NCBI RefSeq assembly: GCF_011302915.1 | Contig: NZ_CP049872.1 | Coordinates: 372,001 to 436,000, forward strand | Reading direction: 5' to 3' | Length of the DNA stretch: 64,000 nt | From: Thermomonas sp. HDW16 | Lineage (GTDB): Bacteria; Pseudomonadota; Gammaproteobacteria; Xanthomonadales; Xanthomonadaceae | Notes under the pieces: generated by a model | The model's database searches: none | Told to the model about the DNA's origin: nothing | The model's input: only the letters and a program-made list of their open reading frames with translations | In this document: in pieces, positions 30,875-39,920 of the stretch | How positions within the stretch are numbered: position 1 is the stretch's first letter | How the letters are laid out: each line of letters opens with the position of its first letter | Position numbers and translations under genes: made by a program

Positions 30875-33175
30875 ATGAATGCGAAGTATTGGTTGTTGGG
30901 AGTGCTGGCCGTGAGCGGCATGGGTGATGCAACGGCGCAGGTCACGGCTGCCGATTACCAACGCGCGACGAAGATGCTGGGCGACCGCACCGCGCCGTTG
31001 GTCGACGATACGGTGCGCGCCACCACCTGGCTGGACGACGGCAGCCTGGTCTACGGCAAGACGGACGGCGGCAACACCGCCTGGCTGCGCTTGAACCCGG
31101 CCACCGGCACGCCGGCGCCCGCGTTCGATGCCAAGGCGCTGGCCATGGCCAGCGACAAGGCCAACCCGAAAGGCAAGCCGGCCGATGCCGACAAGCTGAT
31201 GGTCACCGGCTTCAAACACGATGGCGCTGCGCTGCGCATCGATCTGCGCGGCAGCGCCTATCGCTGCGATGCCGCCGGTTGTGCGGCCATCGCCAAGGCC
31301 AAGAGCGGCGACGAGCCCGGCGCTGCATCGCCAGACGGCAGCCGCGAAGCCTTCATCCGCGGCTGGAATCTGTGGCTGCGCGATGTCGCCAGCGGCAAGG
31401 AAACCCAGCTGACCTTCGACGGCAAGCCGGATTACGGTTACGCCACCGACAACGCCGGCTGGAAGCACACCGACAACGCCATTCTGGTGTGGTCGCCGGA
31501 TGGCCAGAAAATCGCCACCTTCCAGCAGGACCAGCGCAAGACCAGCACCATGACCCTGGTCGGGACCAACGTGGGTGCCCCGAAGGTTCAGCAGTGGAAG
31601 TACCCGTTCGTCGGCGACAAGGACGTGACGATGATCGAGCGGGTGATCATCGACCTGAGCGGCGACAAGGCGAAGACCATCCGCCTGCAGATGCCGGCCG
31701 ACCAACACCGCTCCACCTGCAGCGACGACATCGTCTGCGACGACGGCTGGGAAGACGTGCAGTGGGCGAAGGACGGCAGGACCCTGGCCTTCATCAGCAC
31801 CGACCGCGGCCACAAATCCGCCAAGTTGCGCGTGGCTGATGCCGCTACCGGCACCGTGCATGATGTCTACGAAGAAGTGGTGAAGACGCAGTACCAGAGC
31901 GCGCCTGCGCTGGGCGGGGTCAACTGGCGCTATCTGCCGGAAAGCAACGAATTCCTCTGGTTCAGCCAGAAGTCCGACTGGGGCCATCTGTACCTGCACG
32001 ACCTGGCCACCGGCAAGCTGAAGCGACAGCTCACCAGCGGCGACTGGAATGTCACCCGCATCGGTCATCTCGACCTGGCCAGCCGCACGCTGTGGTTCGA
32101 TGGCGTGGGCCGCGAAGCTGGCCGTGACCCGTACTTCGTCCACTACTACAAGGTGGGCTTGGACGGCGGCGGTGTGCAGTTGCTGACGCCGGAAGACGCC
32201 AACCACGCCGTTGTGCCTTCGGATGACGGCAAGTACTTCGTCGATACCTATTCGACCATCGCCACCGCGCCGGTCGCGGTGCTGCGTGACGCCGACGGCA
32301 AGCAGGTGCATGAACTCGCACGCGCCGACCTCACGCGCCTCAAGGCTACCGGCTGGGTGGCGCCGGAGTCGTTCACGGTGAAGGCGCGCGACGGCAAGAC
32401 CGACCTGTACGGCCAGCTGTTCAAGCCGTCTAATTTCGATGCCAGCAAGAAGTACCCGATCATCACTTATATCTATCCGGGCCCGCAGGTGGGTTCGGTG
32501 CGCTCGCGCAGCTTCATGCCGGCGCATGGCGATCACCAGGCGCTGGCCGAACTCGGCTTCGTCGTGATTGCCGTGGATGGCATGGGCACCCCGCTGCGCA
32601 GCAAGTCCTTCCAGGATGCGTGGTACGGCAACATGGCGGACAACACCCTGCCGGACCAGGTGGCCGCGTTGAAGCAACTTGCGGCGAAATATCCGTGGAT
32701 CGACGCCACCCGCGCCGGCATGTGGGGCCATTCCGGCGGCGGCAACGCCACCGCAGCGGCGATGTTCCGCTACCCGGACGTGTACAAGGTCGGCATCGCC
32801 GAATCCGGCAACCACGACAACCTCACCTACGAAGACGATTGGGCCGAGCGCTATCACGGCTTGCTCGAGGACAAAGGCGATGGCAAGACCAATTACACCG
32901 GCCAAGACAATGCCTCCGTCGCCAAGAACCTGAAGGGCAAGCTGTTCCTGTTGCACGGGCTGATGGACGACAACGTGCCGCCGCAATCGACCCTGCAGGT
33001 AGTCGACGCGCTGATGAAGGCGAACAAGGATTTCGACTTGTTGCTGCTGCCGCACGCGCGGCACGGCTTTGGTGCAGACAGCTACTACGTGATGCGCCGG
33101 CGCTGGGATTACTTCGTCAAGAACCTGCTGGGCGTGGAGCCGCCGGCACAGTTCGAACTGAAGCCGGCGATGTAA
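30875..33175 (+). CDS. Exported S9-family dipeptidyl peptidase (DPP IV-like)
   Basis: 766 residues. The ATG at 30875 has GAGGAA upstream and starts a signal peptide (MNAKYWLLGVLAVSGMGDATAQ); earlier frames lack both. An eight-bladed beta-propeller occupies about residues 80-530, then an alpha/beta-hydrolase domain with nucleophile Ser620 in WGHSGGGN, acid Asp698/699 in HGLMDDNVPP, and His730 in HARHGFG. DPP IV enzymes remove X-Pro or X-Ala dipeptides from peptide N-termini. With the M13, M16 and DUF885 proteins in this window, it fits a proteolytic lifestyle. A convergent terminator hairpin follows. Confidence 0.93.
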   Translation: MNAKYWLLGVLAVSGMGDATAQVTAADYQRATKMLGDRTAPLVDDTVRATTWLDDGSLVYGKTDGGNTAWLRLNPATGTPAPAFDAKALAMASDKANPKGKPADADKLMVTGFKHDGAALRIDLRGSAYRCDAAGCAAIAKAKSGDEPGAASPDGSREAFIRGWNLWLRDVASGKETQLTFDGKPDYGYATDNAGWKHTDNAILVWSPDGQKIATFQQDQRKTSTMTLVGTNVGAPKVQQWKYPFVGDKDVTMIERVIIDLSGDKAKTIRLQMPADQHRSTCSDDIVCDDGWEDVQWAKDGRTLAFISTDRGHKSAKLRVADAATGTVHDVYEEVVKTQYQSAPALGGVNWRYLPESNEFLWFSQKSDWGHLYLHDLATGKLKRQLTSGDWNVTRIGHLDLASRTLWFDGVGREAGRDPYFVHYYKVGLDGGGVQLLTPEDANHAVVPSDDGKYFVDTYSTIATAPVAVLRDADGKQVHELARADLTRLKATGWVAPESFTVKARDGKTDLYGQLFKPSNFDASKKYPIITYIYPGPQVGSVRSRSFMPAHGDHQALAELGFVVIAVDGMGTPLRSKSFQDAWYGNMADNTLPDQVAALKQLAAKYPWIDATRAGMWGHSGGGNATAAAMFRYPDVYKVGIAESGNHDNLTYEDDWAERYHGLLEDKGDGKTNYTGQDNASVAKNLKGKLFLLHGLMDDNVPPQSTLQVVDALMKANKDFDLLLLPHARHGFGADSYYVMRRRWDYFVKNLLGVEPPAQFELKPAM

Positions 33176-33196
33176 GGCCGGCTTGCGACACACGCA

Positions 33197-33220
33197 CGAC
33201 GGCGCCTGCGGGCGCCGTCG
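33197..33220. terminator. Hairpin between convergent DPP IV-like and GST genes
   Basis: A perfect ten-base stem (CGACGGCGCC and its complement, loop TGCG) in the 57-base gap between two converging genes. The following T-run is short (TCGTTTG), so termination efficiency is uncertain. Confidence 0.6.
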
Positions 33221-33232
33221 TCGTTTGTGATG

Positions 33233-33952
33233 TCAGCGTGCGCCCTGTCCGAACAGGATCTTCTTCTCCTCATCTGAGAGCGTCTTGCCGGCTTCCGGAT
33301 TCACTTGCTTGGAGAGCGCATATGCGCGCATCGTCGCCGGCCGTGCGGCCACGTCGGAATGCCAGCGCTCGATATTCGGGAACGCGGTGAGGTCCAGCGG
33401 TGCCTTGTTGTATGGGCTGATCCACGGATAGCTGGCCATGTCGGCGATGCTGTAGTCGCCGCCGGCGATGAAGGCGCGGCCCTGCAACTGTTTGTCCAGC
33501 ACGCCCAGCAGGCGTTCGGCTTCCTTGCGGTAGCGGTCTTTCGCGTAGCCGATGTCTTCCGGCGCATACACGTGGAAATGCCCGTACTGGCCGGTCATCG
33601 GGCCCAGCCCGGCCATCTGCCAGAACAGCCATTCGTTGACCAGGATGCGCTGGCGCAATGCGGTTTGCGCGTCCGCGCCCTCGGCAATGCCCAGGAAGCG
33701 GCTGGTCTTGTTGGCCAGGTACTGCAGGATCGCGCCGGATTCGAACACGCTGATCGGTGCGCCGCCGTCGGCAGGAGCGTGATCGACGATCGCCGGCATC
33801 TTGTTGTTCGGCGAAATCTTCAGGTAACCGGCATCGAACTGCGCGCCCTTGCCGATATCCACCGGCAGGATGCGGTACTCCAGCCCGGCTTCTTCCAGGA
33901 ACAGGGTGATCTTGTGCCCATTCGGCGTGGGCCAGTAATGCAGGTCGATCAT
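33233..33952 (-). CDS. Glutathione S-transferase, YfcG/Nu-class
   Basis: 239 residues from the ATG at 33952 with GGAGAT upstream. The thioredoxin-like N-terminal domain carries PTPNGHKITLFLEEAGL, ISPNNKMPAIVDH and FESGAILQYLA, essentially the E. coli YfcG pattern. The C-terminal helical domain contains NEWLFWQMAGLGPMTGQYGH. Nu-class GSTs bind two glutathiones without a catalytic Tyr/Ser/Cys and act as disulfide-bond oxidoreductases. The Thr and Asn of PTPN are the expected binding residues. About 25 residues longer than YfcG at the C-terminus. The frame continuing to 34807 overlaps the yqhA-like gene and is spurious. Confidence 0.93.
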   Translation of the reverse strand: MIDLHYWPTPNGHKITLFLEEAGLEYRILPVDIGKGAQFDAGYLKISPNNKMPAIVDHAPADGGAPISVFESGAILQYLANKTSRFLGIAEGADAQTALRQRILVNEWLFWQMAGLGPMTGQYGHFHVYAPEDIGYAKDRYRKEAERLLGVLDKQLQGRAFIAGGDYSIADMASYPWISPYNKAPLDLTAFPNIERWHSDVAARPATMRAYALSKQVNPEAGKTLSDEEKKILFGQGAR

Positions 33953-34084
33953 CGGATATCTCCTCGCACGGGGAGGCCACTCTAGCCCCGGGCCCGCAAG
34001 CATGCCGTCAACGCAGTGTTGCACTTGCTTGGCAGGTCCGGCTGCGCCCGTTACCCTGCGCAGGATTTTTCGCCTGAGCCACCC

Positions 34085-34711
34085 ATGTCCACAGACCGCG
34101 ATACACGCCTGAATCCGTTGCCCGCGCTGATCTTCTCCTCGCGCTGGCTGCAGCTGCCGCTCTACCTGGGCTTGATCGTGGCGCAGGGCGTGTACGTGTT
34201 CCTGTTCCTCAAGGAACTCACGCACCTGGTGGCCGACGCCACCACCCTGAGCGAACAGGAGATCATGCTGCTGGTGCTGGGCCTGATCGACGTGGTGATG
34301 ATCAGCAACCTGCTGATGATGGTGATCGTGGGCGGCTACGAGACCTTCGTTTCGCGCATGCGCCTGGAGCGCCACCCCGACCAGCCGGAATGGCTGAGCC
34401 ACGTCAACGCCAGCGTGCTCAAGGTCAAACTGGCGATGGCGATCATCGGCATCTCCTCGATCCACCTGCTGAAGACCTTCATCGAGGCCGGCAATCTGGA
34501 TGGCATGCCGCTGTGCGGTACGCCGGGCGCGTTCGTGGCCGCGAAAGATGCACTGGCGATCGGCTACGCCGGCGTGACCTGCAGCAAGGTCACCGCCACT
34601 GGCGTGATGTGGCAGACCATCATCCACACCATCTTCATCCTGTCCGCGCTGGGCATCGCCTGGACCGACAAGGTGATGTCGGCCACGCCGGGCAAGCGCG
34701 CCGCGCACTGA
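34085..34711 (+). CDS. YqhA family (TIGR00645) inner-membrane protein
   Basis: 208 residues from the ATG at 34085. Several membrane helices are visible (LQLPLYLGLIVAQGVYVFLF, EIMLLVLGLIDVVMISNLLM, LKVKLAMAIIGISSIHLLK) and the conserved block GGYETFVSRMRLE. The family is widespread in proteobacteria and of unknown function. A 50-residue hydrophilic insert, probably periplasmic, separates the last two helices here and contains two Cys (PLCGTPGAF and VTCSKV). uvrD starts 32 bases downstream and may be cotranscribed. Confidence 0.88.
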   Translation: MSTDRDTRLNPLPALIFSSRWLQLPLYLGLIVAQGVYVFLFLKELTHLVADATTLSEQEIMLLVLGLIDVVMISNLLMMVIVGGYETFVSRMRLERHPDQPEWLSHVNASVLKVKLAMAIIGISSIHLLKTFIEAGNLDGMPLCGTPGAFVAAKDALAIGYAGVTCSKVTATGVMWQTIIHTIFILSALGIAWTDKVMSATPGKRAAH

Positions 34712-34743
34712 GCCTGCCCCCATCGCGCCGGTAGAATGGCGCG

Positions 34744-36933
34744 ATGGATGTTTCCCACCTGCTCGACGGGCTGAACCCGGCCCAGCGCGAAGCCGTGTCC
34801 GCCGCACCCGGCCATTACCTGGTGCTGGCCGGCGCCGGCTCCGGCAAGACCCGCGTACTGACCCACCGCATCGCCTGGCTGCACGAGGTGTTCGGCGTGC
34901 CGGTGCACGGCATCCTCGCGGTCACCTTCACCAACAAGGCGGCGGGCGAGATGCGCGCGCGCATCGGCGCGCAGCTGGGCGGCGAGCCGCGCGGGATGTG
35001 GATCGGCACCTTCCACGGCATCGCCCACCGCCTGCTGCGCCTGCACTGGCAGGAAGCGAAGCTGCCGGAAAGCTTCCAGGTGCTGGACAGCGACGACCAG
35101 CAGCGACTGGTGAAGCGCGTGCTGCAGGCGCTGGAGATCGACGACAGCCGCTTCCCGCCGCGCCAGATCGCGTGGTGGATCAACGCGCAGAAGGACGAAG
35201 GCCGCCGTCCGCAGCACATCCAGCCGTCCGGCGACGAGTGGGGCGAAGTGATGCTGCGCGCCTACACCGAATACCAGGCGCGTTGCGAACGCGCCGGGCT
35301 GGTGGATTTCGCCGAACTGCTGTTGCGCGCGCACGAACTGCTGCGCGACAACGCGGCCTTGCTCGCGCATTACCGCCACCGCTTCGGCCAGCTGCTGGTC
35401 GATGAATTCCAGGACACCAACGCGATCCAGTACGGCTTCGTGCGCCTGCTGGCGGGCGACACCGGCCAGGTCTTCGTGGTCGGCGACGACGACCAGGCGA
35501 TCTACGGCTGGCGCGGGGCGAAGGTGGAGAACGTGCAGCGCTTCCTGCGCGATTTCCCCGGTGCGGTGACGCTGAAGCTGGAGCAGAACTACCGCTCCAG
35601 CGCCAACATCCTCAATGCCGCGAATGCGGTGATCTCCCATAACGACGACCGCTTGGGCAAGCAGCTGTGGACGGATGCCGGCGAAGGCGAATCCATCGAC
35701 CTGTACGCGGCCTACAACGAGATCGACGAGGCGCGTTATGCGATCGAGCGCATCGCGCAATGGGTGCGCGATGGCGGCAGCTACGGCGAGGCCGCGATCC
35801 TGTACCGCAGCAATGCGCAATCGCGCGCCTTCGAAGAAGCGTTGCTGGCGGCGCAGATCCCGTACCGCGTGTACGGCGGCATGCGCTTCTTCGAACGCGC
35901 CGAAATCAAGGACACGCTGGCCTACCTGCGCCTGATCGCCAATCGCGATGACGACGCAGCCTTCGAACGCGCGGTCAACACGCCGACCCGCGGCATCGGC
36001 GAACGCACCCTGGACGAAGTGCGCCGCGCGGCGCGCGAACATGGCGTCTCGCTGTGGCGCGCGGTGCAACGCGTGTGCGGCGAGACCGTGCTGGCCGCGC
36101 GTGCGCGCAACGCGCTGGCGACGTTCAAAAACCTGATCGAAGCGCTGGCCGTGGAAACCACGGAGATGCCGCTGCAGGAAAAAATCGACCATGTGTTGGC
36201 GCGCAGTGGATTGCGCATGCACTACGAAAACGAATCGCGCGGCTCGCTGGATTCGCGTACCGACAACCTGGACGAACTGGTCTCGGTCGCCTCGCGCTTC
36301 CGTCGCGGCGACGACGAGGACGCCGCGCAAATGAGCGAGCTGGTGGCCTTCCTCAGTTATGCCTCGCTGGAAGCAGGTGAAGGACAGGCGCAGGCCGGTG
36401 CTGATGGCGTGCAGCTGATGACCCTGCACAGCGCCAAGGGCCTGGAATTTCCGCTGGTATTCCTGGTCGGATTGGAAGAAGGATTGTTCCCGAACATGCG
36501 TTCGGCGGAGGAGCCCGGTCGCATGGCGGAGGAACGTCGGCTCGCCTATGTCGGCATCACTCGCGCACGCCAGCAGCTGGTGTTGAGCCATGCGGAAACC
36601 CGGCGCATCCACGGCAGCGATATGTACGGCCTGCCGTCGCGTTTCCTGCGCGAGATCCCGAAGGCCCTGCTGCGCGAAATTCGCCCCAAGCCGCAGGCCG
36701 CGCGTGGCGGCTACTCGACGCAGCGCGATCGCTATGTGCCGCGCGATCGCGGGCATGCGGCGCTGGAAACCCCGGCGATCCAGCTGGGCTCGAATGTGCG
36801 TCATCCCACCTTCGGCACCGGCTTCGTCACCGATGTCGAAGGCAGCGGTTCGCATGCGCGCGTGCAAGTGAACTTCGAGGACAGCGGCAGCAAGTGGCTG
36901 GTGCTGGCCTACGCCAACTTGCAGCCGGCCTGA
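34744..36933 (+). CDS. uvrD: DNA helicase II
   Basis: 729 residues, close to E. coli UvrD (720). SF1A motifs in order: Q-motif LNPAQREAV, Walker A AGAGSGKTRVLTHR, FTNKAAGEMRARI, DEFQDTNAIQY (motif II), VGDDDQAIYGWRGA (III), LEQNYRSSANIL (IV), LMTLHSAKGLEFPLVFLVGLEE (split here into LMTLHSAKGLEF) and EERRLAYVGITRARQ (VI). The C-terminal Tudor-like segment VRHPTFGTGFVTDVEG binds RNA polymerase in UvrD/PcrA. It unwinds DNA 3'-5' in mismatch and nucleotide-excision repair. Rep is excluded by the C-terminal domain. Confidence 0.95.
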   Translation: MDVSHLLDGLNPAQREAVSAAPGHYLVLAGAGSGKTRVLTHRIAWLHEVFGVPVHGILAVTFTNKAAGEMRARIGAQLGGEPRGMWIGTFHGIAHRLLRLHWQEAKLPESFQVLDSDDQQRLVKRVLQALEIDDSRFPPRQIAWWINAQKDEGRRPQHIQPSGDEWGEVMLRAYTEYQARCERAGLVDFAELLLRAHELLRDNAALLAHYRHRFGQLLVDEFQDTNAIQYGFVRLLAGDTGQVFVVGDDDQAIYGWRGAKVENVQRFLRDFPGAVTLKLEQNYRSSANILNAANAVISHNDDRLGKQLWTDAGEGESIDLYAAYNEIDEARYAIERIAQWVRDGGSYGEAAILYRSNAQSRAFEEALLAAQIPYRVYGGMRFFERAEIKDTLAYLRLIANRDDDAAFERAVNTPTRGIGERTLDEVRRAAREHGVSLWRAVQRVCGETVLAARARNALATFKNLIEALAVETTEMPLQEKIDHVLARSGLRMHYENESRGSLDSRTDNLDELVSVASRFRRGDDEDAAQMSELVAFLSYASLEAGEGQAQAGADGVQLMTLHSAKGLEFPLVFLVGLEEGLFPNMRSAEEPGRMAEERRLAYVGITRARQQLVLSHAETRRIHGSDMYGLPSRFLREIPKALLREIRPKPQAARGGYSTQRDRYVPRDRGHAALETPAIQLGSNVRHPTFGTGFVTDVEGSGSHARVQVNFEDSGSKWLVLAYANLQPA

Positions 36934-37012
36934 CCGCAAGCACTCTCATCCCGAATCAATCCCGCAGTTGCGACATCGCGTCGCATCGAACGACGCCACC
37001 ACGGAACCCGCC

Positions 37013-37483
37013 ATGATCAACAACGACGTGCTGCGCAGCATCCGCTACATGCTCGACCTCAGCGACAACAAGGTGCTCGAGCTCATCAGCCTGCCGGACC
37101 CGGGCTTTGCCATCGACAAGGAGGCGCTGCAAGGCTTCCTGAAGAAGGAAGGCGAGGACGGTTTCGTCGAATGCCCCGATGTCGTGCTGGCGCATTTCCT
37201 CGATGGGTTGGTGCAGTACATGCGCGGCAAGGACGACAGCCTGCCGCCGCGCCCGGTGGAGAAGCGGGTCAACAACAACGTGGTGCTGAAGAAGCTGCGC
37301 GTTGCCTTCGAGCTGAAGGACGTGGACATGCACGAGGTGTTCGCCGCTGCCGGCTTCCCGATCTCCAAGCCGGAGTTGAGCGCGCTGTTCCGCCAACCCG
37401 GGCACAAGAATTTCCGCCTGTGCGGCGACCAGCTGCTGCGCAATTTCCTCAAGGGCCTGACCCTGCGCGTGCGCGGCGCCTGA
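37013..37483 (+). CDS. DUF1456 family protein (YehS-like)
   Basis: 156 residues from the ATG at 37013. Two copies of the DUF1456 repeat are visible: NNDVLRSIRYMLDLSDNKVL near the start and NNVVLKKLRVAFELKDVDMH near residue 85, each followed by LSALFRQPGHKNFR-like or FLKKEGEDGFVEC segments. The function of the family is unknown; it is soluble with no catalytic motif recognised. An SDR gene follows after 46 bases with a weak TTG start, suggesting coupling to this transcript. Confidence 0.9.
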   Translation: MINNDVLRSIRYMLDLSDNKVLELISLPDPGFAIDKEALQGFLKKEGEDGFVECPDVVLAHFLDGLVQYMRGKDDSLPPRPVEKRVNNNVVLKKLRVAFELKDVDMHEVFAAAGFPISKPELSALFRQPGHKNFRLCGDQLLRNFLKGLTLRVRGA

Positions 37484-37529
37484 AGCAACGGCCCGCGACA
37501 AGCACACACTTCGAAAGTACGGACATTCC

Positions 37530-39119
37530 TTGAACAACATCGATGAAAACTCGACGCCGGACACGGGCGATGACGCTGCGTTGATCGAACGCCTGCGCGC
37601 CGCGACCTCGGCGCTTGAACAAGTGGCCGACGATCATTCCCTGCTGGCGCGCTTGCCCAAGGAAGATCGCGACCGCCTGCAACGCGCGGTGGCCGGCGTC
37701 TATCACCCGGATCCGGTGGCGCGCCGCCAGCGCATGAAGGCCGCCGAACGCGCCCGCGCTGCCGAGGCGATCCGCAAGGACGATGCCCTGCTGGACGATA
37801 CCGGCATCCGCGCGCTGCGCCGCAAGCCGGTGTTCACCGCCAGCAACTACTTCCCGCCGACCGGCTTCGAAGCCAACGACATCAAGCCCGGCGAGGAAGG
37901 CGCGCGGATGACCCAACGCGAATCGATCCATCTGCAGCATTGCTATGTCTGCAAGCAGAAATACACGCAGATCCACCATTTCTACGACCAGATGTGCCCG
38001 GCCTGCGCCGAGTTCAATTTCGCCAAGCGCACCGAACTCGCCGACCTGCATGGCCGGGTCGCGTTGCTCACTGGCGGGCGGGTCAAGATCGGCTACCAGA
38101 CCGGACTCAAGCTGTTGCGTTGCGGCGCGCACCTGATCGTCACCACGCGCTTCCCGCGCGATTCCGCCCAGCGTTATGCGGAGGAGCCCGACTTCGAGCA
38201 ATGGAAGCATCGGCTGGAAATCTTCGGCCTGGATCTTCGCCACACGCCCAGCGTGGAAGCGTTCTGCCGCGGCCTGCTGGAAACGCACGAGCGGCTGGAT
38301 TTCATCGTCAACAACGCCTGCCAGACCGTGCGTCGTCCGCCGGATTTCTATACCCACATGATGCAGGCCGAGCGCGCGGCGCTGGCCGATGCGCCGGAAC
38401 CGATCCGCGCCTTGCTGGGCCGCTACGAAGGCATGCGTGGCGCGGATGCGGGCGAGGCCGGCAACGATAGTGCGGTCGCCGTGCTCGGGCAGGGCGGATC
38501 GGCGGCACCCGGGTTGACCCATGCTGCCGAACTCTCGCAATTGCCGCTGTTGCAGGAAGAATTGCTGTCCCAGCAACACCTGTTCCCCGAAGGGCGGCTG
38601 GACCAGGACCTGCAGCAAATCGATCTGCGCGAGCAGAACTCATGGCGGTTGCTGATGCACGAGGTGCCGTCGGTGGAATTGCTGGAAGTGCAACTGGTCA
38701 ATGCCGTCGCCCCGTTCCTGCTCAACGCGCGGCTGAAACCGCTGATGTTGCGCACGCCCGGCCGCGACAAGCACGTGGTCAATGTGTCGGCGATGGAAGG
38801 GCAGTTCTACCGCAACTTCAAGACCACCCGGCACCCGCATACCAACATGGCCAAGGCCGCGCTCAACATGATGACGCGCACCTCCGCGGCGGATTACCAC
38901 GGCGACGGCATCCACATGAACAGCGTCGACACCGGCTGGGTGACCGACGAAGACCCGGTGGCGCTGGCGGCGCGCAAGATCATCGAGGAACGCTTCCATC
39001 CGCCGCTGGACATCGTCGATGGCGCGGCGCGCATCCTCGATCCCATCATCGATGGCATCAATACCGGCAACCACGTGTGGGGCCAGTTCCTGAAGGACTA
39101 CCGGCCGACCGATTGGTGA
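37530..39119 (+). CDS. Long SDR-family oxidoreductase with N-terminal zinc-ribbon-like Cys motifs and altered active site
   Basis: 529 residues from a TTG at 37530; no ATG or GTG lies in a sensible position, and the ribosome site is weak. Residues 1-130 are helical and charged, followed by CYVC and CPAC spaced like a zinc ribbon (about residues 138-157). A Rossmann domain begins RVALLTGGRVKIGYQTGLKL. The NNA motif is IVNNACQ. The usual catalytic YxxxK is replaced by a T-N-M-A-K arrangement (HTNMAKAALNMM), while Ser in VNVSAMEG remains. An 85-residue insert lies between NNA and the catalytic region. I recognise the SDR fold but not the substrate; standard SDR chemistry looks unlikely. It follows the DUF1456 gene. 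Confidence 0.8.
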   Translation: MNNIDENSTPDTGDDAALIERLRAATSALEQVADDHSLLARLPKEDRDRLQRAVAGVYHPDPVARRQRMKAAERARAAEAIRKDDALLDDTGIRALRRKPVFTASNYFPPTGFEANDIKPGEEGARMTQRESIHLQHCYVCKQKYTQIHHFYDQMCPACAEFNFAKRTELADLHGRVALLTGGRVKIGYQTGLKLLRCGAHLIVTTRFPRDSAQRYAEEPDFEQWKHRLEIFGLDLRHTPSVEAFCRGLLETHERLDFIVNNACQTVRRPPDFYTHMMQAERAALADAPEPIRALLGRYEGMRGADAGEAGNDSAVAVLGQGGSAAPGLTHAAELSQLPLLQEELLSQQHLFPEGRLDQDLQQIDLREQNSWRLLMHEVPSVELLEVQLVNAVAPFLLNARLKPLMLRTPGRDKHVVNVSAMEGQFYRNFKTTRHPHTNMAKAALNMMTRTSAADYHGDGIHMNSVDTGWVTDEDPVALAARKIIEERFHPPLDIVDGAARILDPIIDGINTGNHVWGQFLKDYRPTDW

Positions 39120-39145
39120 GCCGTGCGGCTTCAGTTCAGCGCGCT

Positions 39146-39583
39146 TCAGTCCAGCTTGATGCCGAAGTGGAAGGCCTCGATGCGCAGGCCTTCGCGCAGG
39201 TAGAACGCATGCGCGTCCTTGCGCCCGGTGCCGGAGTCGAGTTGCAGGCGTTCGCAGCCCAGTCGCTTCGCTTCGACCTTCAACCAGTCCAGCATCGCCT
39301 TGCCGTAACCGCGGCTGCGCACGCCGGCATCGGTGACCAGGTCGTCGACATACACATGCTTGCCGACGGCCAGCATCTCCATCACCCGCCAACAGGCGAA
39401 GGCACGCGGTATGCCTTCGTCGTACAGCACGCTGGCGCGGCAACCGTCGGTCGCGATCTGCCGCAGCACCTGCGCCACATAGCCTTCGCCGTCGAATTCG
39501 GGACGTAGCTGCTGTACCACCGGCCAGGCGGCGCGCAGTGCATCGGCATCGGCGGCATCGCGGATTTCGATCGTGCCCGCCAT
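39146..39583 (-). CDS. GNAT family N-acetyltransferase
   Basis: 145 residues, one GNAT domain. The acetyl-CoA pyrophosphate loop is VRSRGYGKAMLDWL (Q/RxxGxG/A), preceded by the strand VYVDDLVTDAG and followed by LQLDSGTGRKDAHAFYLREG, which ends the fold as in aminoglycoside/small-molecule acetyltransferases. The substrate is unknown. It starts two bases after the DUF2782 stop, so it is probably the last gene of an ABC transporter-DUF2782-GNAT transcript. Confidence 0.9.
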   Translation of the reverse strand: MAGTIEIRDAADADALRAAWPVVQQLRPEFDGEGYVAQVLRQIATDGCRASVLYDEGIPRAFACWRVMEMLAVGKHVYVDDLVTDAGVRSRGYGKAMLDWLKVEAKRLGCERLQLDSGTGRKDAHAFYLREGLRIEAFHFGIKLD

Positions 39584-39585
39584 CG

Positions 39586-39861
39586 TTACCAGCTGTAGAG
39601 CTTGTAGTAGGTCATCGGCGCTTCGCCCTTGCTCCAGTCCAGCTTGCCGTCGCCATCGCGGTCGTAGACGTAGTAGGTCGGCCCGCGGAACGGCACCACC
39701 TTCACCATCTTCAACGCGCCGGCCACGCGATATTCGGTGATGACGTCGCCATTGCCTTCGGTGCGGGTGACCGGCACGGCATCGGCCAGCATGTCTTCGG
39801 GCGGCACGGTCGCACAGGCGGACAGCGCGAGGGCGAACAGCAGGGGCAGGATCGGGCGCAT
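39586..39861 (-). CDS. DUF2782 small lipoprotein
   Basis: 91 residues from the ATG at 39861. The signal peptide ends with lipobox LSAC (MRPILPLLFALALSAC). The rest matches DUF2782, a short beta-rich domain (ITEYRVAGALKMVKVVPFRG, TYYVYDRDGDGKLDW). The DRDGDGKLD stretch resembles a calcium-binding loop, although only one is present. Family members are commonly found near polA in gammaproteobacteria, as here; the function is unknown. The longer frame to 39924 extends into the ABC gene and lacks a signal. Confidence 0.85.
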   Translation of the reverse strand: MRPILPLLFALALSACATVPPEDMLADAVPVTRTEGNGDVITEYRVAGALKMVKVVPFRGPTYYVYDRDGDGKLDWSKGEAPMTYYKLYSW

Positions 39862-39920
39862 GGGGTGGCTCCGGTGGGGCGTGGCGGGAAGTATGGGCGA
39901 TGGGTGCGTGGTGTGGGGCG

